From NCBI RefSeq assembly GCF_003086295.3, contig NC_092055.1:120829192-120893191 (forward strand): a DNA stretch of 64,000 nt, given 5' to 3'. Every line of letters starts with the position of its first letter. The first letter of the stretch is position 1. This stretch comes from Arachis hypogaea (taxonomy: Eukaryota > Streptophyta > Magnoliopsida > Fabales > Fabaceae). Below are positions 34,869-46,884 of this stretch, piece after piece. The notes under the pieces were generated by a model. It saw only the letters and a program-made list of their open reading frames with translations, searched no databases and had not been told where the DNA came from. A program made the translations under genes and the position numbers.

Positions 34869-35599
34869 TTTAAAATGATAAAAAGAGATAATATAAATTG
34901 TTATATTTTTATATTTTTTTAAATAAAAGTTTTTTTTTTAAATTTACTTGATTTTGTATAAAAAAAATTTTAATCTAACAATATATTAAAATTTTAATAT
35001 TATATTATGATATTATTTTTTAAAAAAATTAAATTGATCAAAAAAGACTACATATTATTTCCACCATCTTAATTGTGTCAACTATTTTTAAAAAATGAGT
35101 TAGTAATTAAAAATCTGCAAAGAATTGTGCCATACTATAATTACAGTTTTTGCATTAAATATTGAAACTCTGTCCAATAAAAAAAAACACGTCACTAATT
35201 TTAATACAAAAACCTTATAAAATGATTTTTTACAATAGTATGTACCCCTTTTATGTTAAATATTTAATTATTGAGAAAAAATTCTAAACAACCTTTAACA
35301 ATTACTTCAAAAGACAACGAAATTTTTAATAAAAATATTTTTTTGGTTTCTAATTTTTACTTTTATGAAACTAATTAACATCTGTGTCAATATTGATAGA
35401 GAGGTTAACTACTCTCACAAAATTAAATATCAAGAGACAAAAAGAATATTTTTTTTTATTTAGAGGCCTCGTAGTCCTTTAAAAAAATTATGAAGAATCG
35501 AATTGAATATTCACGCTTAATTATTTCAAAGTCATGTATGTATAGTTATGTACGGTATAAGAGAAATTACTGCTAAATAGTCACTTCATTGCGGATCTT
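34869..35599. other. AT-rich intergenic DNA
   Basis: No gene, repeat boundary or element recognised. Confidence 0.5.
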
Positions 35600-35992
35600 T
35601 GTGGAAATATAGTCCACTGAGACAGAAATACAGAAATATAAAATCGTGTTTGACAGATGAGATATGGACAAAAATATTATGTTCAGAGATAATGAATTAG
35701 TGTATTTTTGTGTCCATCTTGACAGAAATGACACAAAGACACTAACAAGGGATACGGTTTTTTTTCTTTCATTATTCTTATTAATTTTTCATAACTATAT
35801 TTTTTATTATTATATTTTTTCTCAAATTTTTTTAATGAAAAAAATAAAAATAAATTAGATTTTCAAAATTTGTTCTAGTTTATCACCAAACAAAATGCAA
35901 GAACACAAAATTTTATGTATTTGCCTTTTGTGTCTTGTTCTCAGTGTTTTGTCTTGTCTTGTTCTCAAAAACAAACGCAGCCTAATTGATGA
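35600..35992. mobile_element. Tourist/PIF-Harbinger-like MITE, right end clear
   Basis: The right end reads CTCAAAAACAAACGCAGCC followed by TAA. This is the inverse of the GGTAGCGTTTGTTTTGAG terminus of the MITE at 39634-39920, also flanked by TAA. The body carries the same style of wording (GAGACAGAAATACAGAAATATA, TGTGTC). The left terminus is not clear and may be lost. Confidence 0.55.
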
Positions 35993-35996
35993 CTTA

Positions 35997-37830
35997 GTAT
36001 TGGGTTAGCCCAATTAAATAATTATATTATAAATAGGAGTATGATGTAATAATGTGAGATATCCATGATGTAATAAGAAAGTCTATTTTTCCTTTTTGGC
36101 CATAATTCTAGGGATTTCTCTTCTATTCTCTATGATTTTCTATCTAATTCTCTATTCCTTGATACGAATTCGTGTTAAATGGTGCTTTCATTTAACACCA
36201 TACCAAGCTCCCATGGTAATTCCTCGAATTCAATTTGGGATCAAATTTAAACTAGTTTACAGAAGTTGAATTTAGATTATCAAAAACGGACTAAGATACT
36301 TGAAGAAATTCAAACAACTTGCACCAAAATTTGTGCAACCTTGCACGATCATCAACAACTCCAATAGCCTCAAATTTTCCAGACGACAACCTAGAGGCAG
36401 ATAATTCAACTCTTGAGCAGAAATTTTCAAAGCTTTACAATTTGGAGAACAACATACCACAGGAACAGAAGAAGAATCCTCAGTTTTTAATTTGGCAATT
36501 CAATCACAACAACAGCAACTTGAAGAATCACTAAGCAAAAAATTTAGTTACTCATCACAGAGAAATTTAGCAACAAATCTACGAGTAGAAAATCTCACAA
36601 CAAACTCAGATTATGCAATACAAACAGATATTCCAGTTCACACAGAAGAAAAAGAAGATGAAGAAGATGCGGAAGAAGAATCAGATTTCTATTTCCTAGT
36701 CCAACCACAACAAAAACAAGCAAAATCAACAGAAATGGCAGTTCAAACAACAATTCAGCAATCGTCATTGTCAAGTTATATTTATAAAGATGCGGCCAAA
36801 ATTTCAGCAACAACAATAAAATTCATGCCAAACTTCAAAAATCATAGATGCAGAAGAAGCGAATTCAGATTCAACAAACAATTCAACAATAAATTTGCAG
36901 AATGTATCAACAATTTTAGATCTAAATTTTCAAATTCACATTCAACAAACAATTCAAATTTTCAAATTCAGATTCAACAATAAATTTGGCAGAGAATTCC
37001 GATGCATTTCTCCGATCTTAGCAAGACCAACTCCACTCCTTGTGACGGTCTTCCCTTAGGAATAAGGCTCGAACGACGAAGAAGCAGGTGGCTGCGGCAT
37101 TTCCAGGGAATCATGACGGAACACGAGACAGCGACGGGTTGCCGCAGCTAGCAGTGAATTCTGCAGCAGACGGTGCCAACAGAACCGAGGAAAGGTGGAG
37201 AAGGAGCCACTGGAGCCAGATGGTGATGCTTGACTCACCGGCGGTAGTTCTTCTAACAGTAGCCCCACACTTAGTTGAGAGGGAGAGAGGAGAAATGAAA
37301 TTTTTGGCCTTCTGTGTCTGGATTGTGGTAGAAGGGAAGAAGACCCCCTGAGTTTGAGCTGGGTTTGGAGTGCTTGGGTTCAACCCAATTTTTCTTTTTG
37401 CAAGATGAAATTTTTACTGAGCTAATTTGTAAAAGGAATTATTTTAATAGTTTTATGGGCCCAAATTTTTTAAATAAGATTATGGCGGTAATTTTTTTTA
37501 GCAGTAGCATAGAAGATATTATTTTAGAATTGTTTGGTTTCTTTTATTAATTGTAATTAGCTTTTACAATTTTCATTAGGATTTATATTTTTTTCGCAAC
37601 CTTGAGGACAAGGTTGTTTTGAAGGATAGAGTAATGATAGAATTAGTATTGAGTTAGCCCAATTAGAGAATTATATTATACTATCAATAGGAGTATGATG
37701 TAATAATGTGAAATATCCATGATGTAATGAGAAATTCTATTTTTTCTCTTTGGCCCTAATTCTAGGAATTTCTTTCTATTCCCTCTTATTTTCTATCTAA
37801 TTCTTTATTTTTTTATACAAATTTATATCA
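35997..37830 (+). mobile_element. Small non-autonomous LTR retrotransposon (1.83 kb)
   Basis: Direct repeats 35997-36177 and 37635-37830 start TGAT, share TTAGCCCAATTA, AGGAGTATGATGTAATAATGTG and the end region, and behave as LTRs. A PBS-like TGGTGCTTTCATTT follows the left one. Before the right one lies TTGAGGACAAGGTTGTTTTGAAGG, a phrase seen ahead of the 3' LTR in many legume Ty3/gypsy elements. Internal frames (36180-36990) read like a decayed gag N-terminus (QKRTKILEEIQTTCTKI) with stops, and no pol domain exists. A GC-richer stretch at 37000-37380 looks foreign to the rest. I could not confirm a target duplication. Confidence 0.72.
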
Positions 37831-38109
37831 GGTTATTACATGTGTGCTTCCTCCTATTAGTTTAAATCTTTTAAAAAAAATAGTATCAGAATATAATATT
37901 AAAATTCCATATCTGAAAAACCTAGAATTCAAATCTTCATTTCAAAAGATACGAGATAAATAAAAAAATATTTATATAAAAATAATCAAACAAACTCAAG
38001 AGATTCTTACTTGAGGAGGCATGTTAGAATCTAGAAGTATAATTATTTATATTATTTTTTCTATCGACTTAAATTTTTTTAAAAAATAATATCATGATAA
38101 TATGAATTG
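37831..38109. other. AT-rich DNA with a decayed PBS-like phrase
   Basis: Contains AATAGTATCAGAATATAATATT (near 37880), resembling TGGTATCAGAG of other LTR junctions here. Nothing else recognised. Confidence 0.35.
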
Positions 38110-38500
38110 CATGAAATAAACATTATATTTTTTTAACTTTTTTATGTAGTTATGTCAAAGAATTTTTTTTATATTCTCTAATAATTATTTTAAAATTTAA
38201 AAAATATTCATACATCTCTGATTAATAATTTATACCTTTAAAAATTAAAATAAATAGTTTATAATATGAAATCAATGCTTTTAAGAATATAACATGTAAA
38301 ATTTCACAGCTACAATAAGATTAAATAGTTCATAAAATATTTTGTTGTGCATAAATTCTAAGCATCAAAACACATTGTCAAAATATTTTACAAAACAAAT
38401 CTTTAATGGCAAAAAACAAAACAATTTTAGCATAGTATAGATCTGATAGAGGAAATAAAATAATATGCTATTGGCTAAACACATTATCAAATAAAGTATG
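38110..38500. repeat. Third, diverged partial copy of the duplicated segment
   Basis: Matches the AT-rich tail of copies A (about 12950-13270) and B (28440-28770): TATTCTCTAATAATTATTTT, then CATCTCT..TTAATAATTTA, CTACAATAAGATTAAATAGTT and CTATTGGCTAAACA occur in the same order. The RLP and minisatellite parts are absent. Confidence 0.65.
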
Positions 38501-38937
38501 TATTTTAGAAAAAATACATGACTAGAAATTTAACTTGGCATTGATTCATTGAATATGATAATTATTTGTAGCTCTCTTTTATTTTAATTTTAAAAAAAAA
38601 AGTTGTGCCTTGTGTGTACAAGACAAAAATTCGAAGACTTATCTTCAATTGTGGAAATTTGAGAATTTTTAATGACAAAAGGTAATTGATGAATGATAAC
38701 TTTACAATAGTTATGTCTTAGCAACTAATTATTAAGAGTTTAATATTTATTATTTTATTATAAAAAATAATTATTTAAAATAAGTATAAATGAGTTTTTT
38801 TATTTTTATACCTCGAAAAAGTTAATAAAGATTTCTTAATTTTTTTATATTCATCAGTAGTTATTTCAATTTGTTTAGCTATTATTTTTATATTTTTTTT
38901 CTTTAGCTCCTTCACTAAAAATATGTTGAAAAACTAT

Positions 38938-39995
38938 TAAGTTCACATTATCTAAAATTGTTCTTATAAATATGAGACAATTTTTACCTCTTGAGTTAAT
39001 TTTTAAGGTAAGTTAGGCCAACTTAATTTCTTATATGATATTATCAACCTGATAGTCTTTATAAGTGTAAGACAACCTTAATTTCTTATATGGTATCAGA
39101 GTAAAAATTAAAAATTGTTATTCCTCAAATTTCAAGCTCGTCCTGAGAGTAAGAGTAAGAAGAGTGTATTACATTGTCTAAAATTGAAAGCCTGATAGTC
39201 CTTTTAAGTATGAAACAACTCTTACTTTTTGAGCTAGTTTTTGGATAAGTTAGGCCCACTTAATTTCTTATATGGTGTCAAAAAAATGTTATTGGGTCAC
39301 CTTCACACTATAACAAATTCAAGTCATCCTCAAATTTCACGCTCGTCCTGAGCGTGAGAGGGATGTATTATACTATCTAAAATTAAAAGTCTGATAGTCC
39401 TTAGAAGTGTGAGACAACCCTACCTATTGAGCTAGCTTTTGGGTTAAGTTAGACCCACTTAATTAGCAAAAATGAAAAATTGTTCTTGGGTCACTCTCAT
39501 ACTACAACAAATTTAAGTCGTTCTCAAATTTTACGCTTGTCCTGAGCATGAGATAGGTGTATTAAGTTTCACATTGTCTAAAATTAAAAGTCTGATAGTC
39601 CTTATAAGTGTGAGATAACCCTTACCTCTATAAGGTAGCGTTTGTTTTGAGATATTGGGACGTAGACTGGGAGATTCGGACTCAGTATCATGTTTGTTGG
39701 GACACAGGAAACTAAAATTTTTGGAGACAAAGATTGAAACTTTTATAATATTTTTTACCTAAAATACCCTCATTACAATTAATTAATTTCAACTTTACTC
39801 TTTGTACCAATTAAATTATAGCTTCATCCTTATTTTGGTCTTTGTCTCTCACTTTACACTAAACATAATACTGAGACTTATTTCAATTTCTCAATCTCTG
39901 CCTCCCTTCCAAATGCTACCTAAGTGTAAAACAACCCTGACCTCTTAAAGTGACTTTTGGATTAAGTTAGACCCACTTAATTTCTTATAAAAACA
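38938..39995 (+). mobile_element. Tandem array of a miniature LTR retrotransposon (TRIM-like)
   Basis: About five units with a full period near 200 bases. Each contains an LTR-like piece of about 115 bases (TGTATTA...CTAAAATTAAAAGTCTGATAGTCC...CCCACTTAATTTCTTATA), a site corresponding to the initiator-Met PBS (clear as TGGTATCAGAG near 39092, decayed elsewhere), roughly 85 bases of spacer, and a purine tract (GAGCGTGAGAGGGA near 39350) just before the next LTR-like piece. CTGATAGTC occurs at about 39049, 39192, 39391 and 39592. There is no coding sequence. This is the anatomy of a TRIM in head-to-tail LTR-internal-LTR form. The last unit is split by the MITE at 39634. Confidence 0.72.
39634..39920. 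mobile_element. Tourist-type (PIF/Harbinger) MITE, 287 bp
   Basis: Ends GGTAGCGTTTG and CAAATGCTACC are inverse with one mismatch, flanked by TAA on both sides (39631-39633 and 39921-39923), the Harbinger target duplication. Sub-terminal wording (GGGACACAGGAAACTAAAATTT) is shared with the MITE at 35600. It sits inside the TRIM-like array, so it is younger than the array. Confidence 0.85.
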
Positions 39996-41139
39996 AAAAT
40001 ATTATAATTATTTTTTTATATGTTTTGTGTTGTTTTATAAATCGCATAATAAAATCTTTTCTTAGCTTTATCATAAAAGCAGTTTTTTTTAGACATGATC
40101 ATAAAATCAAGTTCTATAACATGAAATTGTAGATATATAAATTATGTCAATTATACATAATAAAAACTAGGAAAATACATGAATGTATGCTAAATAAAAA
40201 GTAGTTAAAAAAAGAATTGACATCACCAAATCACATTATATTAATTTTGATAATTAAATTTATCAATTTCTTTTAAAAATTAAAGATTAATAAATGAATA
40301 GTTTAATTGTACTTTGAACACTAAATTATATATTCAAATAAAGTAGTGCGATGAGATATCAAGTAATTTTCAAATTTTATACAATTAATTAATCTGTATA
40401 GTAAAATATCTCAATTTAATTATTAAATTGGTAAAACTCGTCGTTATGTATAAAAATTAATAAATAGTGTAATTGTGTCAAAAATTTACATATTAAAGGA
40501 AGAAAATTAAAATGAGAGCGAAAATAAAATTTACACATAAATTAAAGATTCTGCATTACCATGCATTTATATGTAACAAACAAAACAGACCATTTTACAT
40601 ATAAAGAAATAAAGAATTTTTTTTTATCAAAATAAATATTATTTTCATTTCTAAATCGCCCTCCCTACAAATCTAAGTTAATGAATAACTTGAATCGTGA
40701 AAAGTAAAAAAGACGAACCATTTTTAGTCCTTTAGTAAATAGTAATAAAAGGAGACTCTTAAATTTATAATAGTTATGTCTACATAATTAATTAAGTATT
40801 ATGAAAATTATTATTTATACACTAAATGACATTGATACTCGTATAAAAAAATGTTTGTTATTAATTAATAGTGTATTTATATTATTTTTTATTAATAAAA
40901 TAAAAAAATATTTAATTATTAAAAATATTAATATTAAAATGTTATTTATTATAAAGATGTAGATGTAACAGAATTAAATTATTATTATTATCATCATTGA
41001 AAGTGAGAAATAAGGAAGCAAGACGTTTCGATCTGATGTGGATGAGTAACAGTTAGGACGTGTATGAAAGAACATCTTCAGCCAAATGGTGGGACTCATG
41101 TGAAAAGAAAACAATAATTTATTTACCAATCTCATTAGG
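39996..41139. other. AT-rich intergenic DNA
   Basis: No gene, RNA or complete repeat recognised. Confidence 0.5.
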
Positions 41140-42963
41140 TAATCAAGAAAGGTCCAGCCAACTCCTGCCAATACCTATTGGGCTGGACCCCAAAGCCCAA
41201 CATATCAAAGACCCATATCCCAAATTACCACAATTTACCCTAATCACTAATTACCATTTACCTATTAACCTAACCCTTTCACTACCGCCGTCTACCTAGC
41301 CTTCCTCTCAACCCCGTCGTTGACCCTTCCTCAATGGTGGTATGACACATCGAAGCACCACCGTTCCACGCTGCCCCTTCTTCCTGACCAGTCCTAGTGA
41401 ACGTCCCCAACCTGTGTCACGAGACAGGACCACGCCGCCTGCAACCTGAGAGTCCTCCACGGCAAGCCTAGACGCTTACGTCGCCGGTTCGGATCGTGTT
41501 ACAACCTAGCTGTCATGAGGCCATCATCTACAAAAACTCATTGGGTCGTGTCGCCCTCTCCATCTTTCCACCGGTTCGCGCTGACTCCAGCACTTCCTCC
41601 AAGATGCGCCGTGCAATCTCTTCCTCGTCCACCTGCATTGCTGCTCTAACAGGTTAGTAAAAATTTATGGTTTTAGTAATTAGAGGATATTACTGATCTA
41701 TTTAAGGTTCATATACTAGGTTTATATATTCATATAAGATGCTTTTTGAATTATTGGATGTTACTTTTATGTAATATTAGACGTTTATATTATATGAATT
41801 GTACTGAATTTACTATGATACTGGTTCGTTATGCTTTGCTGGAAGGCTCTTGCATACGTTAGTAATTATTTTTTTCTTAGTGAATTCACAATTACATGAT
41901 AAAAACAGAATTATAATGTCGTTTGTTTTCTTTTTCCCAGATTAAAATTTGGTTTGAATGTGGTCAATTTAAATTTGAAGCATTAAGATCATGTATGGAG
42001 TAAATTTCCAGAGTTTGGAAGAAAAAATAGCTAGTTGTTATCCCCACAACTAAGAGTAATTTTTTGGAGTTCTGAATAATAAAAGCAGTTGTAATCTATA
42101 TAACTAAGTAATTTTTTTAATGTGTTTTCAGTGGAGGTTTTTTGATTTTGTTGAATTAATGGATGTTTATTTGATTTTAACTATTCAATGTTTCTTATCA
42201 AGTAAATTGGATGTTAATTTTTCATATGGTTTGAGAGTTTTGAAAAAAAATTAGTTATAAGCTAGCTTAATTTTGCTTGAATTGAAATTAGATTTGAATT
42301 TAGTCATTTAAAGTGGTGGCATTAGGAGAGTAAATTTGCAGCTGCTTTTAATTTTTAGTTCCTTTTTTCTTTAATTTTTTAGATTTGCAGGAAGGTATTT
42401 TGTATGTTTTGTAATTTTTGATGTTTTTTGTGTTTCTTTTTCATAAAATTGGAGGTTTATTTTATTGAAATTGGATTTTTTTTAGGGATGGTATTATTGT
42501 TTTGATATTTTTTTTAGTGTCGGGTGTGTCCTAAATAGATGAGTCTTCTGTTTAAAACTTACTTGGATGTGTCTTCTATTGGATGTGATTTTAATGGATG
42601 TATCTTTTGTTTAGAACTTCGATGTTACTTTTCAAGACTTGTGGACTTTTCTTTTCTGTTGGACTTATTCGTGCATGTCTCTACTGAAACTCTTATTAGA
42701 ATTTTTTTCTAATGTGGATGTGTCTTCTCAGTTAGGACATTGATGTGTCCTTTTGCTTTTGTTAATGCTTGAATATGTCTTTTGTTATAAGAGAGTGAAA
42801 TTGTGACTGCTTGCACTAGGTATGAGAAGTTGGAAGCGAAGATGAAGGAAGCTACGGCTAACTTGGTCTCTCAAATCAGTCAGATAAAGGAACTAAAGCT
42901 CCATCTCAGGGAGCCTCATTAAGAGGTTGCTAGTAGGAAGAGTGCACTGACCTAGTTGATAAC
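41140..42963 (+). other. Possible gene fragment: GC-rich block, intron-like stretch, coiled-coil exon
   Basis: 41280-41650 is C-rich and unlike its surroundings, ending AACAG before GTTAGTAAAA, which fits a 5' splice site. An AT/T-rich stretch to about 42818 ends GCTTGCACTAG. The next 90 bases read YEKLEAKMKEATANLVSQ and ISQIKELKLHLREPH, a coiled-coil-like peptide, followed by stops. The sequence continues across the Tat element at 50833 (ACTTATTGATGCTAAGC). I do not recognise the product and the GC-rich block has no long clean frame, so this may be a decayed or captured fragment. Confidence 0.35.
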
Positions 42964-43465
42964 TGTTCCGAGGGTTACCTGAAATTGAAGGTCGATCTCG
43001 GGCAAGATCTGTGGTGGAGTCGGAGCTGTCGTGTCTGACCTGTTGGTCTTGGTGGTGCTGCAGATCCTTGATCACCGGAGGGTGGTGGTACCTACAAGAG
43101 ACTCCGATTCTTAAGTTAGCATGGGTTTTAAGCAGGTATTTTGTGTAGAATTAGAGTATGAGTTATACCTGGGTGCTCCAGTGTATTTATAATGGTGTAG
43201 GTTGACCTTTCTGGATAAGATGAGTTAGTTATCTTATCTTATCTTCTGAGTGAAGTCATCTTATCTTTAAGGGAAACCGCCCTTATCTTTCTAGGCTTTG
43301 GTTGCCTTTAGATTGGGTTATGTTCCTTTATTTGGGCCTGCTTGGGCTCCTTGTAGCGTTCTGGCCGAACTCCTTGAGAGGAGGTTGGGTAATCCTGACC
43401 TGAAGAGGTCGGTCGACTTGTTTTCAATCAGCTCGAGTCGGGTAACTCGACGCAGGGTATGAACA
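42964..43465 (-). repeat. 3' LTR of the Tat element
   Basis: 502 bases, closely matching 50330-50832 with scattered substitutions (for example CTGTGGTGGAGTCGG against CTGCAGTGGGGGTCGG). Confidence 0.93.
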
Positions 43466-44521
43466 GTGCCCCTGCTTGAGCTCGATTTTACTTTTAAGGT
43501 TGCGTCTTCGGACTTTGACCTTTTTTGGGGAAGTCGAGCTCGAGCATTTAGCCTTTTTGTCGATCTTCTTATAGCTCCTGCTGGCCTCCTTTGAATGCGG
43601 AGCGTTTTTCCTTTTCCCTTGTTTAATTACTGTGTGCGTTTGTGCTTCCTTGAGAATGTGCGGGGTTTTAAATGCTCATTAACTCCCTCCTTTTGCCGTT
43701 TCCCTTCTTTCCCTCTTTTCTTTTTACTTTGAATTTTCAAGTCTTATCTTTCAGTTTCTTGCTTCCTTTCTTTTCGCTTCTGCTTCACTTTGTTTCTCTC
43801 AACCCTTTGCGTTCCGTCGTTTCGCTTGGGGTGCTTCCTCCCCTTTGTTCGCTTCGACTCAAGGGTGCTTGGTCGCCACCGTTTCCTCCGAACCTTTTCC
43901 TCACACTCGTCTCTTCTTCCTCTACAGGTTGGTGCTCTCTCTTCCTTTTGTTATTTTCATTTAGTCGTTTTTTTATATGACTTCAGCTACTGCATGTGTT
44001 TTGAATCTTTGACCTTCTTAAGGAGTGAATTATGGTTATCTGAAAAAGCTTGCATCTTTTGTGCTTATCCCCGTGTTTCTTTTGCTATGATGTATGCCTG
44101 GTGACTTTTTCTTTTCTAGGGTTTTATTAGGTCCGTTCCTGCATCTTTTATTTCTGTGTGTCTTCGTTGCTGGGTTTATTACCCTATTTGCACCGTTTTT
44201 GATGAAGAAAGATTGTAGTCTTGATGGTCCTTGTTGATGATGATGAGATTTCTTGCTGCTTTGTGACGTTTACTAGGAGAGGATTGTTTGCGAGATGATT
44301 AGGGCATAGTCCGTTGGTTTCCTTCTTTTCTGGTTCCTGCCTTGTTACTGCCTCCAAAGGGTGCCCCTGGATTTTAGTGTGAATCCTGGAGTTTCCCTTT
44401 TGCTGTTGTATACTTTAGTCTAAGTTGTATCCATATTTGTCTGGGCTGATTTCTTGATTTGCCCGAGCTGTTTTGGTTAGTAACGCATTTTTCTTTTTCT
44501 TACTGTAGGACTAGTTGACTC
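43466..44521 (+). promoter_or_regulatory. Putative 5' untranslated region of the antisense ORF
   Basis: T/C-rich, with no clean frame. A possible 5' splice site (CTACAG|GTTGGTGC near 43926) and a 3' splice site (TTTTTCTTACTGTAG| near 44510) could bound a leader intron that ends about a dozen bases before the ORF's first ATG at 44522. Splice calls are by eye. Confidence 0.4.
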
Positions 44522-46408
44522 ATGTCTTCTCGCAAAAATATTGTCAAGACATCCTCCAAAGTCCCCGAGGGCATGTCTGACTGGCTGGACTACCTCATCC
44601 TGATGTGCATTTCAGTGGTTAACTCTGAATACTGCGTGGAGCTTAGAAAGCATCATCGGATCTGTAGTAGTAAGGATCAGGAGAAGAATTACGAGTTGGT
44701 AGCGCCTGACCTTGACGAGAGGATTTGCTTTTCTTCTCTGACCCAGGGGGAACGTCCCTTCTTTTTTGCTTATGACTACTTCTTTAGCCAAATGAACATT
44801 ACCCTTCCTTTTACCTCTTTCGAGACCGATTTGTTGTATTCATGTAATGTAGCTCCGTCACAGCTCCATCCGAACTCCTGAGACTTTATTAAGATCTTTC
44901 AGTTGCTGTGCCAAGAATTGGATGTCAAGCCTTTTCAAACTCTCTTTCTTTATCTCTTTGTTTTGACCAAACCTGGGACTTCCAAAAAGAAAGCTTCTTG
45001 GGTTTCTTTCCGGTCTGTCCAAGGAAAGAAAGTGTTTTCTATGTATGAAGAGTCCTTTAGGGACTTTAAGAACTACTTTTTTAAGGTCCGAGCTGTTGAG
45101 GGAGCTCGACCATTTTTCTTAGAGCCAAATAATGAACCTGCCTTCCCCTTAAGTTGGCAAAAGAATGTTGTGGTGTCTAGATATTTATGGGAGATGCTTG
45201 ATGAGATCGAGCAGGCTTTTGTGAATGTGTTGGAGGAGATTTGGGGGCAGCCCCCCCATCTCGACACAAAGAAATTCTTAGGGGACCCCTCCCTTGTTCG
45301 AGCTGAGCTGGGTAGTGGTCGACTTCTTTTTCCTTCACTTTTTTTTTTCAGTTTTGTAACTTGGTTTTGCCGTGTTTTTGTAGAGATGGTTAAGAATAAT
45401 GATTCCACGAAGGCCTTTAAGAAGGCGAGGAAAGCCACAGCTGCCCAGAACATCTCGACTAAGGCTGCTAGGGAAGGATCTTCTCAGGTTCCTCCTAAAA
45501 AGCCGCCCTTGAGCACTTCTGGACTGAGGAGGGTGATTCCTACTCCTCAGGTCCATTTGGTTGATCCTCCCCAAACTTCTGCTGCTACCTCTTCTCCCAC
45601 TGTCGGCCCTCCTCCAAAAAGATAGAGGACTGTTGAGCCTTTTAATTTGGACGCCCCTGATTTTGATGCTGTGGGGTTTGTCGATCATCAAATTGCTCCT
45701 TATAGTGTTGTTCCTACTGATGATGTATCCATTCTTCGTCATCTAGACTTCATTACCCGAAGCAGTATTAAGATGGCACACATGGGAGCAGCCTTATTCC
45801 GAACTGCCCAGGATTTTCCTGTTCATGCGACAAAGGCTTTTACGGAGGAGGCCAAGTCGTAATTCGACAGGATCAAGGGGTTGAAAGAGAAACTTGAGGT
45901 GAAGGTGGCAAAGCTGAAAAAAGAGTTGGAAGGTGAGAAGATTCGGGCTACTACTGCGGTGGCTTCTACAAATCTGGCTGAGGAGATGGCGCAGCAGCAT
46001 AATGATAGCTATGTCCGGACTTATGGTGAGATGATAGAGCTCAGGGAGAGGTTGGAATCTGCTCGAGCTGATTATGCCGAGCTCCAAGGCCATCTCGTGG
46101 GCAGCGTGACTTCTGCCTATGAAAATTTGAAGGATCAGGTCCGAGTGCTCGCTCCTGAGCTTGACCTGTCTCTCTTCAGTTTGGACAATATTGTAGAAAA
46201 TGGGAAGATCGTTCCTGCCCCGGATGAAGATGATGATGATGTAGATCCACCTCCTGTGCCATCCACCAAAGCTTTTGTTGCCCCAACTTCCCCAGTTCCT
46301 GAATCTGAGGTCGGCCGTCCCGAGTCTGATCCTTATGTTCAGATTCTGACTCGGCTGGATGGAATAGTTGATGCTGTCCCTCTTGCGACTCGTCTTCCTT
46401 CACCCTGA
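44522..46408 (+). pseudogene. Antisense additional ORF of the Tat element (gypsy-type transposon protein family)
   Basis: One reading frame of 629 codons opposite to gag-pol, broken by stops at 44879-44881 (TGA), 45623-45625 (TAG) and 45860-45862 (TAA). The first 270 residues match my memory of the plant family called putative gypsy-type transposon protein (Transposase_28): the leader around DWLDYLILM, LPFTSFETDLLYSCNVAPSQLHPNS, and KKKASWVSFRSVQGKKVFSMYEE. A 72-base insert with GT...AG ends (45312-45383) breaks the protein after VRAEL and is likely an intron; removing it gives VRAELEMVKNN. The middle is basic and P/S-rich. The C-terminal part from about 45870 is a heptad-rich coiled coil (VKVAKLKKELEGEKIRATTAV), followed by an acidic tail. 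Function unknown. Confidence 0.78.
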
Positions 46409-46884
46409 GATGCCGCCACTGGGGAGTCTTTGAATCCTTTGTAGCTTCTGTGTTGCTTTGGTATCTCATGGCCCGACTTTGTGGGTCTTTGAAACTCTGG
46501 ATTTTTTGTAATTAGTAGTTCTTTTGACTTTGACATTTTAGTTGCTTTTATTAGCAACTTTCTTTTTTTAAAAAAAAACAAATGCTTTTGAACTCTTGAG
46601 GTCGACTCTCTGGTGGCCTTCTGAGTCTTTATTATAGTCGCTTTGTTTCTTCTTGACGTGTTTGTTTGCAGAATGTTGGTGCTTTTTGCCTTTGTGTTTG
46701 TTTATTTCCTGCTTTGGTCGAAGTGACCTTTTGAGGCTAGCCTTTGTTCGACTATTCTTTTTAGTGTTCTCATAGAACACTTGTGACTTGATTTTGGTGA
46801 GGTCGTGGCTTTCTTTGGGTCGAGCTGTGTCCCTTCTAGTGCACGCCTTCTGTTGGTTGGCTTCTTTTGTTGAATCTTTCGAGT

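Noticed and set aside
45073..45742. Minus-strand frames opposite the antisense ORF of the Tat element
   Set aside because: Shadows of the plus-strand frame, which carries the recognisable family motifs and a plausible intron.
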